From: Icerya purchasi | Lineage: Eukaryota > Arthropoda > Insecta > Hemiptera > Monophlebidae | DNA: 64,000 bases | Direction: 5' to 3' | NCBI GenBank assembly: GCA_039619475.1 | Contig: CM077115.1 | Location: forward strand, 420,864,557-420,928,556 | Part shown: positions 22,603 through 34,351 of the stretch, piece after piece | How positions within the stretch are numbered: position 1 is the stretch's first letter | Layout: the number at the start of each line of letters is the position of its first letter | Translations under genes and position numbers: made by a program | Notes under the pieces: model-generated | The model's database searches: none | What the model saw: only the letters and a program-made list of their open reading frames with translations | What the model was told of the DNA's origin: nothing

Positions 22603-24039
22603 GGTAACTTCCCATTTTGCCTAATTCCCATTCTGCCTAATTCCCATTTTGCCTAAATTTAAGATTTCGCTTACTCAGCGAATAAAAAAAAACATCAGAC
22701 ATACGTACGAATGATTTCGTGTTGGCAACAACGCGTCATCATTGACGAATTTTTTTTTTTTGCTATCTGATTCCGCTGTTAAAGTTTTTTTTTTCTTTCC
22801 GAAAAACAACAAAAACGTTTATACGAAAATCAGAAGTGAAAAAATACCGCTAAAAATGTTTAATGTAAATATATATGCGAAACAACGACTCCGATTAATA
22901 TTTGCGAGTTATTCCATTCAAAGTCCAGTGCTGTATAAATCCTACCCGCCTTATTAGTCAGTATATTAGAAGCCTTATTGCAGTCTAGTGTGACATAAAC
23001 ATTAAAGTTTGGAATTCCAGCAAAAAAGAAAGAAAAACACTTTAGACAAAGAGTTCTAAGCGGACAAACGCTTTATTACAAATTGAAAAAAAAAATAAAA
23101 ATGAACGGAGAATAATTTTTTTACTTTTTCTTAATTTTTTTGGGCTTAGGAAAAGAAGCAAAAAGTGTATTTAAAAAGTTAATAACCGAAAAGTAAAGTT
23201 AATACGGATTTATTAAACATAAATAAGATTTATTAAAAATTTATAAAATCGTATATTACAGAAAATTATATTTTAAAGAATTAAAAAGAGCCGACATGTT
23301 TAGGAGTTACATACTCCATAATCATGGCAAAATAAGTTTTATTAATCTAATAGTATACTTTAAATTATTTATAAGTTAACCCTTTCAGTCATTCTTTTTT
23401 AATTTTTTATAAAAAATTATGAATTTCGGTATACAAGCTAATGAAGACATTCTAATTAATTTGCACTTTACCCTACTTTGATATCTATCATGGTTCTCAA
23501 GTTACAGTATGTGCGATATATCGCACAAAATGAAAATGTGGAACAAAACTATACCAAAATGTAGAGAATTGATTAGACAATAAACAGTATTTTTGTTCGT
23601 AAAAAGTATAAATTAGTGCATATATATGCGAAGCATATGTACACATCACTTTTCATACATATATTCATTCAATTATACATACAATGTATACAATATCATG
23701 TATAAGCACTTAAAAAAAAAACTGAATTAATAAAGATTTTATTAAATAAACTGACAAATTAATTTCAATAAAAATATCATTTTAATATTTATATATAATA
23801 TATGTACAATTGTGTAAAATAACAAAATAATATACAACACAAAAAATACATATAAAAATAAAATAAAGTTGTAGCTATATATTTACATATCATAAAAAGC
23901 AAGAGTTTTGAACAAATAATAACATAATTATTTATTATGATAATTGTAAAAACAAATAAACTTTACATTTTGTACAAAAGATGTGTGTTTTACTTTTACA
24001 TTCTGTCATTATACATCTCGTTTCACTTTCTTTTTCATC

Positions 24040-24800
24040 CTACTGTGGAAAATGTTGTTTGCCATCATACTGCATTTGGGGAATTGGCTGTATTTCAGCC
24101 ATTGTAGAAGGCCCAGCTGTTGCAGTTGACACATCAGACATACTTGGTCTCATGGGCGTCGCCAGTGGAGGGCAGGGAGGGGCAGCTGCCCCCCCCCTGG
24201 AGCCCTGAAACGTTTTAATCAACTAGCATTGATGAGTATTCATAGGCCCGTAATCATGGACAATTTGGAAAACTTATGTTTTAATTAAGATTTTATTCTT
24301 GTTTAATTTACAACTTCTAAATTTTATTTTTCCTATAACTCATATCCTCTTTCTATCATCTTGCCTACCCTCCCCCCTCCCCATAGCGCTGGCAACTCAT
24401 CTTGCCCCTCCCTGTCTCATGGGCTGGTGACGCCCTTGCTTGGCCTCCCTCATTTTCTGGGGTTAGTGGTATATATGAGATCTTCAGCAACACATTGTCT
24501 GAAATTTAATAAATCCAGTACATGTTTTTTTGGTACATGTAATTTTTCTGCTCTCTCTTTATATTCTAACCATGAGTTGATAAGTAATAGATCAATTGCA
24601 TGGGCTATCATTCTAATTGTCCATTTCTTTGATAGTATATGTGAATGGTATAAACTAGTCAAAAAATCAAGTTTATCCACACCGCCCATACATTTGTTGT
24701 ACAAAGAAATGCATTCTGGCCGTGGGACATTTATGTATCTTTTTTTCCTTTCGGTCCCATCGTTGACAATAATCCATATGCTGCCAATAAAAAAAAATCA
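24040..24800 (-). pseudogene. piggyBac transposase C-terminal half, split by MITE
   Basis: The minus-strand frame from about 24790 down to 24447 shows YNKCMGGVDKLDFL, the piggyBac 'N..MGGVD' motif with the third catalytic Asp. It continues WTIRMIAHAIDLLLINSWL. The MITE at 24151-24438 interrupts it. Beyond the MITE, 24150-24040 continues with MSDVSTATAGPSTMAE and stops. Earlier catalytic motifs and the N-terminus are missing, so the element was deleted internally before or after MITE entry. Confidence 0.75.
24151..24438 (-). mobile_element. hAT MITE, copy 2 (288 bp)
   Basis: Same family as copy 1 but inverted: begins CATGGGCGTCGCCAG and ends CTGGTGACGCCCTTG. Flanks CTTGGTCT (24143-24150) and CTTGGCCT (24439-24446) match at 7 of 8. 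It disrupts the piggyBac transposase frame, giving the innermost layer of the nested stack. Confidence 0.9.
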
Positions 24801-25929
24801 TGTTTTAATGCAAGTAAGTAAACTGTATTGAATGTTTTATTATAATTACTGCTAGCTTAAAGTCAAATCTTTAGTTTTATATAATTTATTTAATCACAAT
24901 AAACAACCTCATAAGATAAATATGCATGTAAACACTATTTCTATAAACAAACTATATACTTATATTCGTACGATAAAAATGAATTTCTAAAAATTAAACA
25001 CCATTTTTTATATGCCATATATTACTTATGTGCGATATTTCGGACACGAGTTTTCAAAAAAATCCTATAAACTGAATATTGATGATATGCGCGTAAATAT
25101 ATGTATGTTTTAATAAGATTTAAAAGACATTTACTTACCGAATTAAATCAATTTCTTCTTTAAAAACTTTAAAAACACCGCGTAATTTACAACTAAACAT
25201 ACACAAAAATATGCACTTTTCTGAATTACTCAAAACTGTAAAGAAAAACAGAAATTTCATTAAGTCTGTAGCGAATGTGTGTCATAAAATGTGAATGGTC
25301 TATGGGAATTTATAATAGTGTGCGAAATATCGTACAAAATGAATTCGTGACGTAAAACCTAAAATTACAACAACATTCAGAAGCGTTAAAGTTCATGTGC
25401 GATATTTCATGCAGAATGACTGAAAGGGTTGAACTTATCTTTAATTTTTAATTTTTGTTGTTTTTTTTTTGTTTTTATTAAAACTAAAAGAACTGTTGTT
25501 TTAAGTTCACTTATAACAATTTTTATTAAAAAAAAACAGATTACATTGTTTATTACAGTGTTCATTGATATAAAAGGAACTTATGGTAATGTAAACGTAA
25601 ATTAAGGTTGAAAACATCGGAAGGAAATGATGATTTGGTAACATTTAAAAGGAACTAAGTAAAACTAGCATAGTATTAAAAGTAGTGAATATAATTAAAA
25701 ATAAATCTGGAAGATATAAAAAAAATGATCACGTTTATAGCAGAAAGTATGAAATGAATAAAAATGAAGATAGAATTAAAAGCACCGTATAAAAATAGAT
25801 ATGTATATTTTAAATGTTCTCATAAATCCATGTCTGGAGTGGTATATATATTTTATATGATAATCTTTAGCAATACTTTTTTAGTTGTAGAAAATTAAGA
25901 AACATGTAAAAAAGCTCAGCCTGAAAGGT

Positions 25930-26770
25930 TCCATATTTGTTTTCGCTTTACTTTTGTTTGGTTTCAGTTACATTTTAGCCAAGAAAAGGTCAGTTAAATT
26001 GCTCACGATGATTTTTTCGAACAAACATACTACAATCTTCTGTTCGATTTTATTTATTTCGTCTTCTCGTAATTCTCGTAAATACTTAATGTCTAACTCT
26101 AAAAGTGTTCTCTTAGCTATCTGCTCTCTTCTCTTTCCTACTTATGTGATATTCCTTCAGTATCCAAACTCGATCTATTATTTATGATCTCCTTTCTACA
26201 TATACTATCTAAATCAATTTTATGTGGGTGCCTAGTCATATCGACATTGCTGGAAACAAATCAGTCGATTCTTTAGCTCAAATCGCAGCCATTATGCAGT
26301 CCTTTTACCGAAAAGTTTTCAGCTCTTTCTGATGGCTATCATTCAACTTCCTCTAATCCCGCTTCACTGTACTTATCTATTCAGCCTTCACACCCAATCG
26401 TTCTAGGTTTTATTATTTTCTATTTCTTCGTCACTCAGTGATTTCTACTATTTGTAATCTATGTACAGGACACTCTTTATTGCCTTCCGCTCTTCATAGA
26501 TTATCTCCCGCTATACCTTCTGACTACCCGCTACACTCTTATAACTGTTATTTAGCATGAGACCTCAATCATTTCGTATTTGAATGTTTTTCCTTTTTAC
26601 CTGAATGTTTATATTTTTACTCTGAACTTTTGAAATAAAGAATCACCACCTTGTACAATTACTTTCGTTTTTCTCGTTTGCAGTCCTCCTTGTCTTGCTT
26701 CCTTTATTTCCCTAGTGCCCAATCGAATTAGATTCTAACAGTTCTCTCCTTCCTTTTATAATCTCTTAAG
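25930..26770 (+). pseudogene. Non-LTR RNase H and C-terminal fragment
   Basis: Decayed, several frameshifts. At about 26225 it reads WVPSHIDIAGNKSVDSLA, the last RNase H motif (HxGxxGNExAD) of I/LOA/R1-type ORF2 proteins. At about 26450-26600 a Cys/His-rich tail follows (ICNLCTGHSLLPS, HRLSPAIPSDYPL). It lies inside the TIR element at 22603-27837 and lacks endonuclease and RT. Clade cannot be decided from this fragment. Confidence 0.55.
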
Positions 26771-26799
26771 TTTGCTGGATGGACGCCATTTTTTGGTAA

Positions 26800-27780
26800 A
26801 GCAAAAAAAACGAAAAAGAAAAGAAAAGAAAAAAAAAACCCGTTTCATTTTGTTATTTACAATGTCTTAATTCAACAAATTGCCGATAGATTGCAGTTTA
26901 ACACTAAAAAATTAAAAGAAAAGAGAGTATAAAAAGACGCTATTGCATGTAATTAACCAAATGTTTTACAAAATAACCTTTTGACGTGTAAAACAAAAAT
27001 TGATAGCAAATGAGAAGAAAAATAATTTTTTTAACGAATGACAGCTTTCTTATTTCCTGTTGCCGAAATCTAATTGAATACACTATCCATTTCATTTAAA
27101 ACTTAACTTGCAATAAATATTTCAATTAATAAATATCAGGTATATATATTTACTCGCTCGATTTGTTTCTATAAATGATACATCCATTATTATACTAGAT
27201 TGATTGTGAGTCAGAATTTATACACAAGTGACCGCTTATAATAGTCGAGATAGAATTACAGTTTTCTTCAATACGGTAATATATGTACATAAGACCGGAA
27301 CCACAACAGATCGCAGTTCATGGTGCAAAGCAATCAGTATGCGGTGATTTGCCGCATGTTAAAAAAGGAATAATGTGATTGCGAAGTAGAAATGGAGTTA
27401 TTTTTGCAAGAAATAAATTTGCTTTAATTTTTTTCATTCGCATCCTAACAAGCGATGCTTAATTTTAATCGGTGTACAGGTCTATTTATTTACGATGAAA
27501 TTCGAAGTAGATATCGCGATTATAATTTACCGGGGAGAAATAATAAAATAACCGGAAATTTACTGTATACTAATTTGTCCGTACGCATTTTTATTAGTGT
27601 CACCATCAAGCAATGACAGTTCAATACCGCGAACCGTAAAATCGCACGTATGCACTTTTTAACTATGCTATTTGTCAATCTCTTTCGTTTCTCTAGCCGC
27701 TTTTTTATCTTTTTTTCTGCCTTTCAAACGTGTCCATGTTGCCAAGTTGATTTTTTCAAATTATTATTATTATTTTTTTT
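26800..27780. other. Interior of TIR element, no gene recognised
   Basis: AT-rich, with a purine-rich A/G tract at 26806-26840. No transposase motifs on either strand. Confidence 0.4.
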
Positions 27781-27837
27781 TTTCTGTGCCGTTTCATTTT
27801 TAGGCAAAATGGGAATTAGGCAAAATGGGACCAAACC

Positions 27838-28790
27838 TTTCGAGGTGCTAATCAAGAACGAGGATCTAAGAAAAATGGTAACTATTTAGGGTTACTTGAA
27901 CTCTTATAAGCGAATACGACCCTTTTTTAAAAACCCATTTTGAAAATCATGGAAATAAATGGCACGGTCATACGTCATATTTATCAACCAACATTTGCGA
28001 AGAACTTTTCGAATTAATAGCAAAAGAAGTTTTTGATTTTATGATTAACGAAATAAAGGTAGCAAAATATTACTCTATTTGCGTAGACTCGACTCCAGAC
28101 ATTTCACATCAGGATCAGTTAACTTTGACTTTTCGCTATGTAACCAACGATGGTCCAACGGAAATTTTTTTAGCATTTACTCCTATTGAAGGTCATGGAA
28201 GTGAGTATTTGTCTAACGTCGTAATGACGTTTTTAAAAGATAACGATATTCCTATCAGTAAGTGTCGCGGCCAATCATGATATACTTTTTTCTCGACGTT
28301 GACGCACAGGTGGCAAATTTTTTTTTTTTTTTCTAAAAAAAAACAAACAAAGTTAGCATATTTGGCTGTTATTTTTTGCATTTACAAGATATGGCAGATG
28401 AAACAATAAAGAAAAAATCCATAAAACTTTCTGAAAAATATGATATTGATATAGATGCGGAATCTTTAACATCTGAATAATGTATTCAGTTTAAATTTTA
28501 CTTAGAATCATCAGAAAAGAAAAGCAATTTATCTATAATGGACTTGTACACCCGAATAAAAAAATAATTTATAGTTTCTACCTTTCCTAATATAGAAATA
28601 TGCTTTCGAATATTTTTAAGTATGATGGTCAGAAATTGCACTGCGGAAAGAAGTTTTTCAACACTCAAGTTTCCTAAGAAAAATCAGCATAGAAGCACAA
28701 TGCTTGATAAAAGACTAAACAGTTTAGCAATAATGTTTATTGAATATCTGATCTATTTTGGAAAGGATAAATTTTGAAAACATTATATCT
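27838..28790 (+). pseudogene. hAT (ZMYM1-like) transposase, catalytic and C-terminal part
   Basis: Continues from 22602 after the insertion. It reads FRGANQERGSKKNGNYLG, then YYSICVDSTPDISHQDQLTL (the first catalytic Asp region, DUF4371-like) and ISKCRGQS. After a gap and stops, the C-terminal dimerisation block appears at about 28590-28745: FPNIEICFRIFL, CTAERSFSTLKFPKK, LNSLAIMFIE. Much of the middle is deleted and the frame is broken. Together with the TTF finger upstream this gives a recognisable but dead hAT. Confidence 0.75.
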
Positions 28791-29014
28791 GAATTTGCAC
28801 TAAAAAAATTCAAAAGAAAATCGTAAATTATTGTATTTTTTAATGTAATAAAAACTCCTTTAATTATGTCTTTATTAATTAAACATTAATATATTGCTCA
28901 AAAACACGACGTAAAATATCATGGAATTTTATTCCAATATGTTTCAATTTCATAATTATTGATTTATTGAAATAAAGTATTTACATTTTATGTTTGAAAT
29001 TTTTTTTAATATTC

Positions 29015-29165
29015 TGAACCGCGCAGCCAGAACAATCTGGGGCCCCTAGTTCGAATCTCGGGTTGGCATGGAAAAAATGCTCCAGTGATTCACTACATCG
29101 CAAAAGAACAGCAACACGACTCATTACTCCTTGTAGGACCTATAGGAATATTATATATATATATT
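29015..29165 (+). repeat. Candidate tRNA-derived SINE
   Basis: AGTTCGAATCTCGGG resembles the internal B box of a Pol III promoter. A candidate A-box region (GCGCAGCCAG) lies about 30 bases upstream, which is close for a tRNA promoter. An AT repeat tail (TATTATATATATATATTC) follows at about 29150. It sits in the 3' part of the hAT element. One copy only was noticed, so repeat status is inferred. Confidence 0.35.
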
Positions 29166-29259
29166 CGGAATTAATTTTTTTTATTCCATCTTAAGGGGGC
29201 CCCTGGAGACGGGGACCCTAAGCCCGGGCTTCGTCGGCTTATGGATAAAGACGGCACTG

Positions 29260-29302
29260 CTCACATGAGATAAATTCTCACATGCTACCAACGCCGGGTT
29301 AA
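29260..29302 (-). mobile_element. Candidate right end of the outer piggyBac
   Basis: Read inward from TTAA (29299-29302) the sequence is CCCGGCGTTGGTAGCATG. The CGTTGGTAGCAT word recurs inverted on the other side of the hAT insertion, near 21757. TTAA plus CCC is the normal form of a piggyBac terminus, and the deleted transposase at 20695-21295 is in the right orientation for this to be its 5' end. No matching left end was found. Confidence 0.45.
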
Positions 29303-30388
29303 TAACACGATGGCGAACGACGAACACTGAGTAGTGCAGAGAAATAAAACATATGGTCAACAAAACAGGTGAGCGCGTAATTCCAGATATCTGGAAACGG
29401 CGAGAAACGAATCGGCGGTCTGGTTTTACGAGCCAAGGGTAATTTTTAACAGGAGACAAAACGACGCTTTTGCGATCCAACTAAAATAAAATGTTCACAT
29501 CGGTTGCAAGACGCGTTTTACGAACACAACGATCGACGTTTCGTTTCGGCGATGATTTTTGTACGGTTTTACAATTCGGTCTCATTTATAAAGAATACTC
29601 GTATGTATGCACGTAAGCTTTTTTATCAGCTATTTCGTTACTGTTAATGTTTTCGAAGCATTTTGATCGCGACAAATTTTAAGACATAAATATACTCATA
29701 CGCAAGAATATTTCCGTCTCTGCGCCTTTTTTGAAAATGATTTTAATTAAGGCTTAACAGATTTTAATGAAATTTACATACTATTAGATTATAAATTGCA
29801 GCCTAAAATATATCACATTCGAATTGTTTCAAAAGTCTCGAAAGGTTTTCAAGATAACCGCGGAAATGTATGCAAGTCCTTTTATATGTAGCTCATTTTA
29901 CCTAGCAAAAATATTCCCAAAAAAATATCTATTCCTATTATGTTTTTATTTGTAACATATTATAAACAGCTTTATTTTAATTATTAATTTTTTTATCGTT
30001 TGTAAAGAAACTTTAATGTAATATTGCTTCTTATTACTTCCCAAAAAGCGGTTATATGCTCGTCGTTTTTTTTTTTATTTATTTATTTTTTTTTATATTT
30101 GGTTACGTATAACTGTGCAAACTGATTTCAATGATTAACTTTGTTCATGCAGAAGTGTACCACCGGTAAAGAAATGATACCCACCTCAAAGTTTGTTATA
30201 AAAGTTAAAAAAGAAAAATGCGCTAGAAGTAAAAAAGTAAATAGATAAAAGATAATATATTTCAGAGTAATTTAGTTAACAATCTTATAGGATTATTCTT
30301 CAATAACATTAACTTTTTGGAACCGGCAACAAATCAACTTGGAGTAAATGTTTATTACTCAACTTGCAGAAAATGAAATTATATGTAT
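29303..30388. other. Spacer, no gene recognised
   Basis: No family features. The open minus-strand frame at 29181-29480 runs across the hAT terminus and so is not a gene. Confidence 0.4.
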
Positions 30389-30440
30389 CAGTGACGGATC
30401 CACGGGGGGGGGGGGGCTAAAGGATATTTCCCCCCAAAGA
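30389..30440 (+). mobile_element. hAT-like terminus (one end only)
   Basis: CAGTGACGGATCCA followed by a run of G residues is the usual left end of hAT-derived insect MITEs. A run of C residues at about 31003-31017 may be the matching right side, but no inverted CAGTGACGG was found there; the R1-like fragment begins just after. Confidence 0.35.
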
Positions 30441-31029
30441 ACCAAAGCTTCTATGAAACAATTTGTTATAACAGAAAAACTCTTAATTTATGCTATAAAA
30501 GATTTGTATGAATTTTACCTACTGATTTTAATAATTAATATTTAATACTGTTCTCTAGTAAAACAATGTTACGTTTTTATTTTATTTTAAACCCAACTGT
30601 CATCGATCTTTTGCCTTTCTTATTTATTTTTAATTTTTATTTTGTAATTTTAATTTAAAATAGTTCAAAGATAAATATATATATTTTTTGTACTTGCTTA
30701 CAATCAAAGAATTCGGATCGGATTACTAACAAAAATAAAAAAAAAAATTAAAGTCTAATAAAAATACTATCTTTTTTACTATTCAAATTCTAAACTACCA
30801 TTTCAGCTAGAATTTTATATTTTTTTTTATTTTTTACCTGAAAATAAAATAAAATTTAAATTAAATTGTAATAATTATGTATTTTTAAAACATTTTTAAA
30901 TTTCTAAAGAGGTCGTTATTTGATTTTCTTTATGAAACAACGTATTTCTCAAATCTACTGCGTACCATAGAAGATATAATGTTATTATATAACTCCCCCC
31001 CCCCCCCAAATTTACTCTGAAAATGTCAA

Positions 31030-32720
31030 ACCATGGGGATTAAGCTGCAAATTAACGTTTCTGAAATCAAACAAACCAAACAATATTCCACTTTTCACGA
31101 AAAATAACGGCGATAAAATCACCAATATGACAGAGAATCTAAACTACTCCCTATCCTCTCTTTTTCCGTTAGACAGCACTGACAAAGACAGCAACAAACA
31201 GAAAATACTGAGAGAAAACTTTAAACTTTCCATACAGGAAAACGTTTCTCACTCGCAACAAACTCCTCTTGATACTTCCGTACTAAATAGAATTATAAAA
31301 AATTTAAAAAACAACAAAGCTGCTGGACCTGACAATAAATAAAACACTAAAATTAATTCAAAGGGTCTATCCAAAACTCCTTCCACTCCTATACAAAAAA
31401 AATCTTCTGTTTAAACTATTTCCCTAAACCGCTGCGCGAAGCGTAATCCTACTTCATAAATCAGACAAAGATGCAAATCTCATAAGCTCCTATCGCCCAA
31501 TATGTCTTTTAAATACCGTTAGCGAAATTTACGAACAACTATTAAAAAATAGGATAACTTGCTATCTGAACTCAACAAACTTTTTAGATAAAAGACAATT
31601 TGGATTCAGACAAGGTCTGTCCACAGAACATGCTGAGAATTACGCAATCAGCAAGATTAGCAGTAGCCTTAAGAAAAAATTGAACGTTCTCGTCATGGGA
31701 GTGGATATCAAAGAGCCTTTGATAATTGCCGGATCCCTGCTTTGTTTGACATTTCATAAAACTATTCTGATCAAAGACGTACTATTTCGCTAAGTACAAT
31801 ATATTGCTACCTTAAAAACAGACGTGTAACTCTTCAAATAGGTAATCATAATACAAACACTGAAACCAATAAAGGCTGCCCACAGGGTAGCGTTTTAGGT
31901 CCACTTTTCTGGAATATATTATTTAACCAAGCTCTACCATACGACAAGAACGTTAACCTATGCGCATATGCAAATGTCTTACTATTCATAACAACGGACG
32001 ATACAAAAGTCAATTTCGAAAGAACAACTAACAAAACGCTTGAGTTACTCGGAGCCTGGCTAAATGAAGTAAAGCTTAATCTTTCAGTTGAAAAATGCTT
32101 TGTGTCCCTTTTCACAATCTCCCTGAAACTAAAAAGGAAAAATATTAAAGTACTTTACAGGGAGGATCACTTTAAAAGTAGTCGAACATTTTAAATACCT
32201 AGAAGTTATATTAGACAATAAACTCTCCTTTAAACAACACATAGACTACACCGCATCTAAGTTGGACGCTAAATACTATCAATTACTAGAAATGTGCAGA
32301 AATACATGGAGCTTTCATTACAGATGCAGACCTATACTGTACAAGTCACTTATTGAGAATACAGTATGTTACTGTAGCTCTGTGTTTTTCCAACACCTAA
32401 AAAAGAAACCCCTAAAACAAAAAATCTACTCTATCCAACGTAAATACTTAATAAATGCCTGTAGAGCTTATAGAACAATTTCTCAAAGCGCCGCTATTGC
32501 TCTTACGGGAGTCCTTCCACTAGACCTAGAAATAAACTATAGATCAATCATTTTTACCATAAAAATTTTGAATATATTAACGATCATGTCTATCAGATAA
32601 TGAACTTTCTACCTCCAATAAATCCTCTTCAGAACAGTTCTTACATGCTAATCCATCATGACTTACATATAAAAATGTCACTAAACAACTTAAAAGACAC
32701 AATAAAAACTATTTCATGTT
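31030..32720 (+). pseudogene. R1-clade non-LTR reverse transcriptase, 5'-truncated and decayed
   Basis: Reading across frames: IIKNLKNNKAAGPDN (about 31290), SYRPICLLNTVSEIYEQLLK (about 31490), RQFGFRQGLSTEHAE (about 31595), GCPQGSVLGPLFWNIL (about 31872), and the catalytic box degraded from AYADD to AYANV (about 31965). The post-RT part has HFKYLEVILDNKLSFKQHID and ACRAYRTISQSAAIALTGVL, a signature of R1-type elements. At least five stops or frameshifts. It ends where the deleted Jockey copy begins. R1-clade elements often target specific repeats, but no target can be inferred here. Confidence 0.75.
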
Positions 32721-32852
32721 CATATGGGGAACTGGTTGTTATTTCTCGCGTTGAGGTTTTGTGCTTTCTCGTATTTATCTCACTCTCGTGAAATATATTA
32801 AGTTAGTTAAGTGAAGTGTTGTAATTCCCGATATTCGGGAACGAACAGTTTT

Positions 32853-34351
32853 ATGCTTCGTTCACCGAAACTCAGCCGTCGGTGGGACAAAGAAGAAAAC
32901 TCCGTAAATGCAGATGATAAATTCCCGCTGCTGCAGTCATCTCATACCGGCATTACAAACAGCTCAGGTGATAACGATCTTAATTATCTATCTAACAATA
33001 ACAATATTGTAAGTGATGACGATATTACTAATAACGGTTGCGGTAATAACACATCTTTATCTATTCAAGCAAAATCGAGTATAGATAATCATAGACACAC
33101 TTATACACCAATCTTATCACCTCCGTCTATGGACGTTGTAGTTGTAAATGATACACTAAATACTCAGCCAAATAAACATCCGTGGCACATAGTCAAAAAT
33201 AAAAGGAAAAGAAAAAAACAAAACACAACAAGTAGTTCTTCTTCTGAGAATACTACTGATAATCAATACAGACGTGCTAATAGATTTGCACTTCTCACAG
33301 TAGATAATGATACTGATAATCAACATGTTCAAATGACAAATAATGATAGTGGAACTGAACCGAAGCCACCTACAATTACCGTGTATGGCGTGGCTAACTA
33401 CCCTCAAATGTTAACCGATATAAACAATGTTGTGCCTCCTAACTCTTACACCTGTAAGTCACTCGCAGATAATCGAGTGCAAATTAAAACAAACAATTCC
33501 GACAATTACCGTTTACTAGTTAGATACTTCCGAGAAGAAGGAATAGAACATCACACTTATCAGATGAAATCCCAAAGAAGCTTTCGTGTAGTAATTCGTC
33601 ACCTACACCATTCCATCGACACCGACGATATTAAAATGGCTATTGAAGAACTAGGCCATAAAGTGCGACATATAAGTAATGTTAGACATAGAGCGAGTAA
33701 ATTACCCCTTTCTTTATTTTTTGTGGACCTAGAACCGCAGGATAATAATAGTGATATATATAAATTATAAACATTACTCCAAATGAAAATTAAAGTGGAA
33801 ACGCCAAGAAAGAAAAATATAATTCCGCAGTGTTTTCGTTGTCAGCAATACGGTCACACCAAGACTTATTGTGGAAGAGCATATGTATGTGTTAAATGCG
33901 GTGGATGTCATGATACTGTTCACTGTAAAAAGAGACGCGATGAACCACCAGTATGCGCCAACTGCCAAGGAAACCACCCCTCCAATTATAAAGGGTGCCT
34001 AATCTACAGAAAACTTCAGCAAGTACGATTTAAGAAGTCAGCAAAAACAGTCAATAATATTTCAAATCTAAATCATCAAATATTCCCTGGATATTGGCCT
34101 AATTTAGGCAATCAGAATCAAAGGATGCACACAGACCAAGCACCGCAAAAACCAACATATTCACAAATAACAAGACAGCAGAACACTCAAAACTCATCTG
34201 ATTTTGATACTAATTTACAAATTACAAAAATATGTTGCAAACATTCATGACAGAAATAAAAGATCTACTTAAAGACATAATGCATCAGCAATCTCAGTTA
34301 CTAAATGATGTAATCCAAACCATCATGACAGTAGCAACTAATCAGAAATGA
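32853..34351 (+). pseudogene. Jockey-type ORF1, second copy
   Basis: Same layout as the copy at 7523-9021: low-complexity N-terminus, gag-like domain, TAA at 33768-33770, three zinc knuckles from 33837, the frameshift near 34230, and the overlapping ATGA at 34348-34351. Only a handful of base changes separate the two copies (for example Lys to Glu and Glu to Gln changes in the central domain). Both share the same stop and frameshift. Confidence 0.85.

Larger units (their letters stand above)
23380..25428 (-). mobile_element. piggyBac element with 16-bp TIRs
   Basis: The left end CCCTTTCAGTCATTCT at 23380 follows TTAA (23376-23379). The right end is its exact inverse ending at 25428, followed by TTGA, a one-base change of TTAA. 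Subterminal palindromic motifs GTGCGATAT..CGCAC occur at 23511, 25030, 25320 and 25397. It contains a broken piggyBac transposase on the minus strand, interrupted by a hAT MITE at 24151-24438. Confidence 0.85.
22603..27837. mobile_element. TIR transposon with TTTCGAGG target duplication
   Basis: Left end GGTAACTTCCCATTTTGCC, right end inverted GGTTTGGTCCCATTTTGCC. The end contains 16-bp tandem units (CCCATTTTGCCTAATT), three on the left and two on the right. Flanks are TTTCGAGG at 22595-22602 and 27838-27845. Removing 22603-27837 plus one copy rejoins the hAT reading (LAFRG, then NYLG). No transposase of its own was recognised; it holds a piggyBac, a MITE and a non-LTR fragment. The superfamily is unassigned (an 8-bp TSD fits several). 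Confidence 0.75.
21806..29259 (+). mobile_element. hAT transposon (ZMYM1-like), interrupted
   Basis: Ends CAGTGCCGTCTT and, inverted, CAGTGCCGTCTT, a perfect 12-bp TIR. Flanks are CTCGCATG (21798-21805) and CTCACATG (29260-29267), 7 of 8 identical. Transposase pieces sit at 22280-22602 and 27838-28790, split by a 5.2-kb insertion. It is itself inserted in the 5' side of the piggyBac at 20.7-21.3 kb, if the assignment of that outer element is right. Confidence 0.8.

Noticed and set aside
24361..24831. 156-codon plus-strand frame
   Set aside because: Antisense shadow of the piggyBac transposase and the hAT MITE.
29020..29060. tRNA gene
   Set aside because: Only a B-box-like word is present; the A-box candidate is too close upstream and no cloverleaf could be drawn.
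29181..29480. 99-codon minus-strand frame
   Set aside because: It crosses the hAT right end and the piggyBac terminus, so it cannot be one gene.
30402..31017. MITE between the G-run and the C-run
   Set aside because: Only one recognisable terminus (CAGTGACGG) was found; the inverted counterpart is missing.
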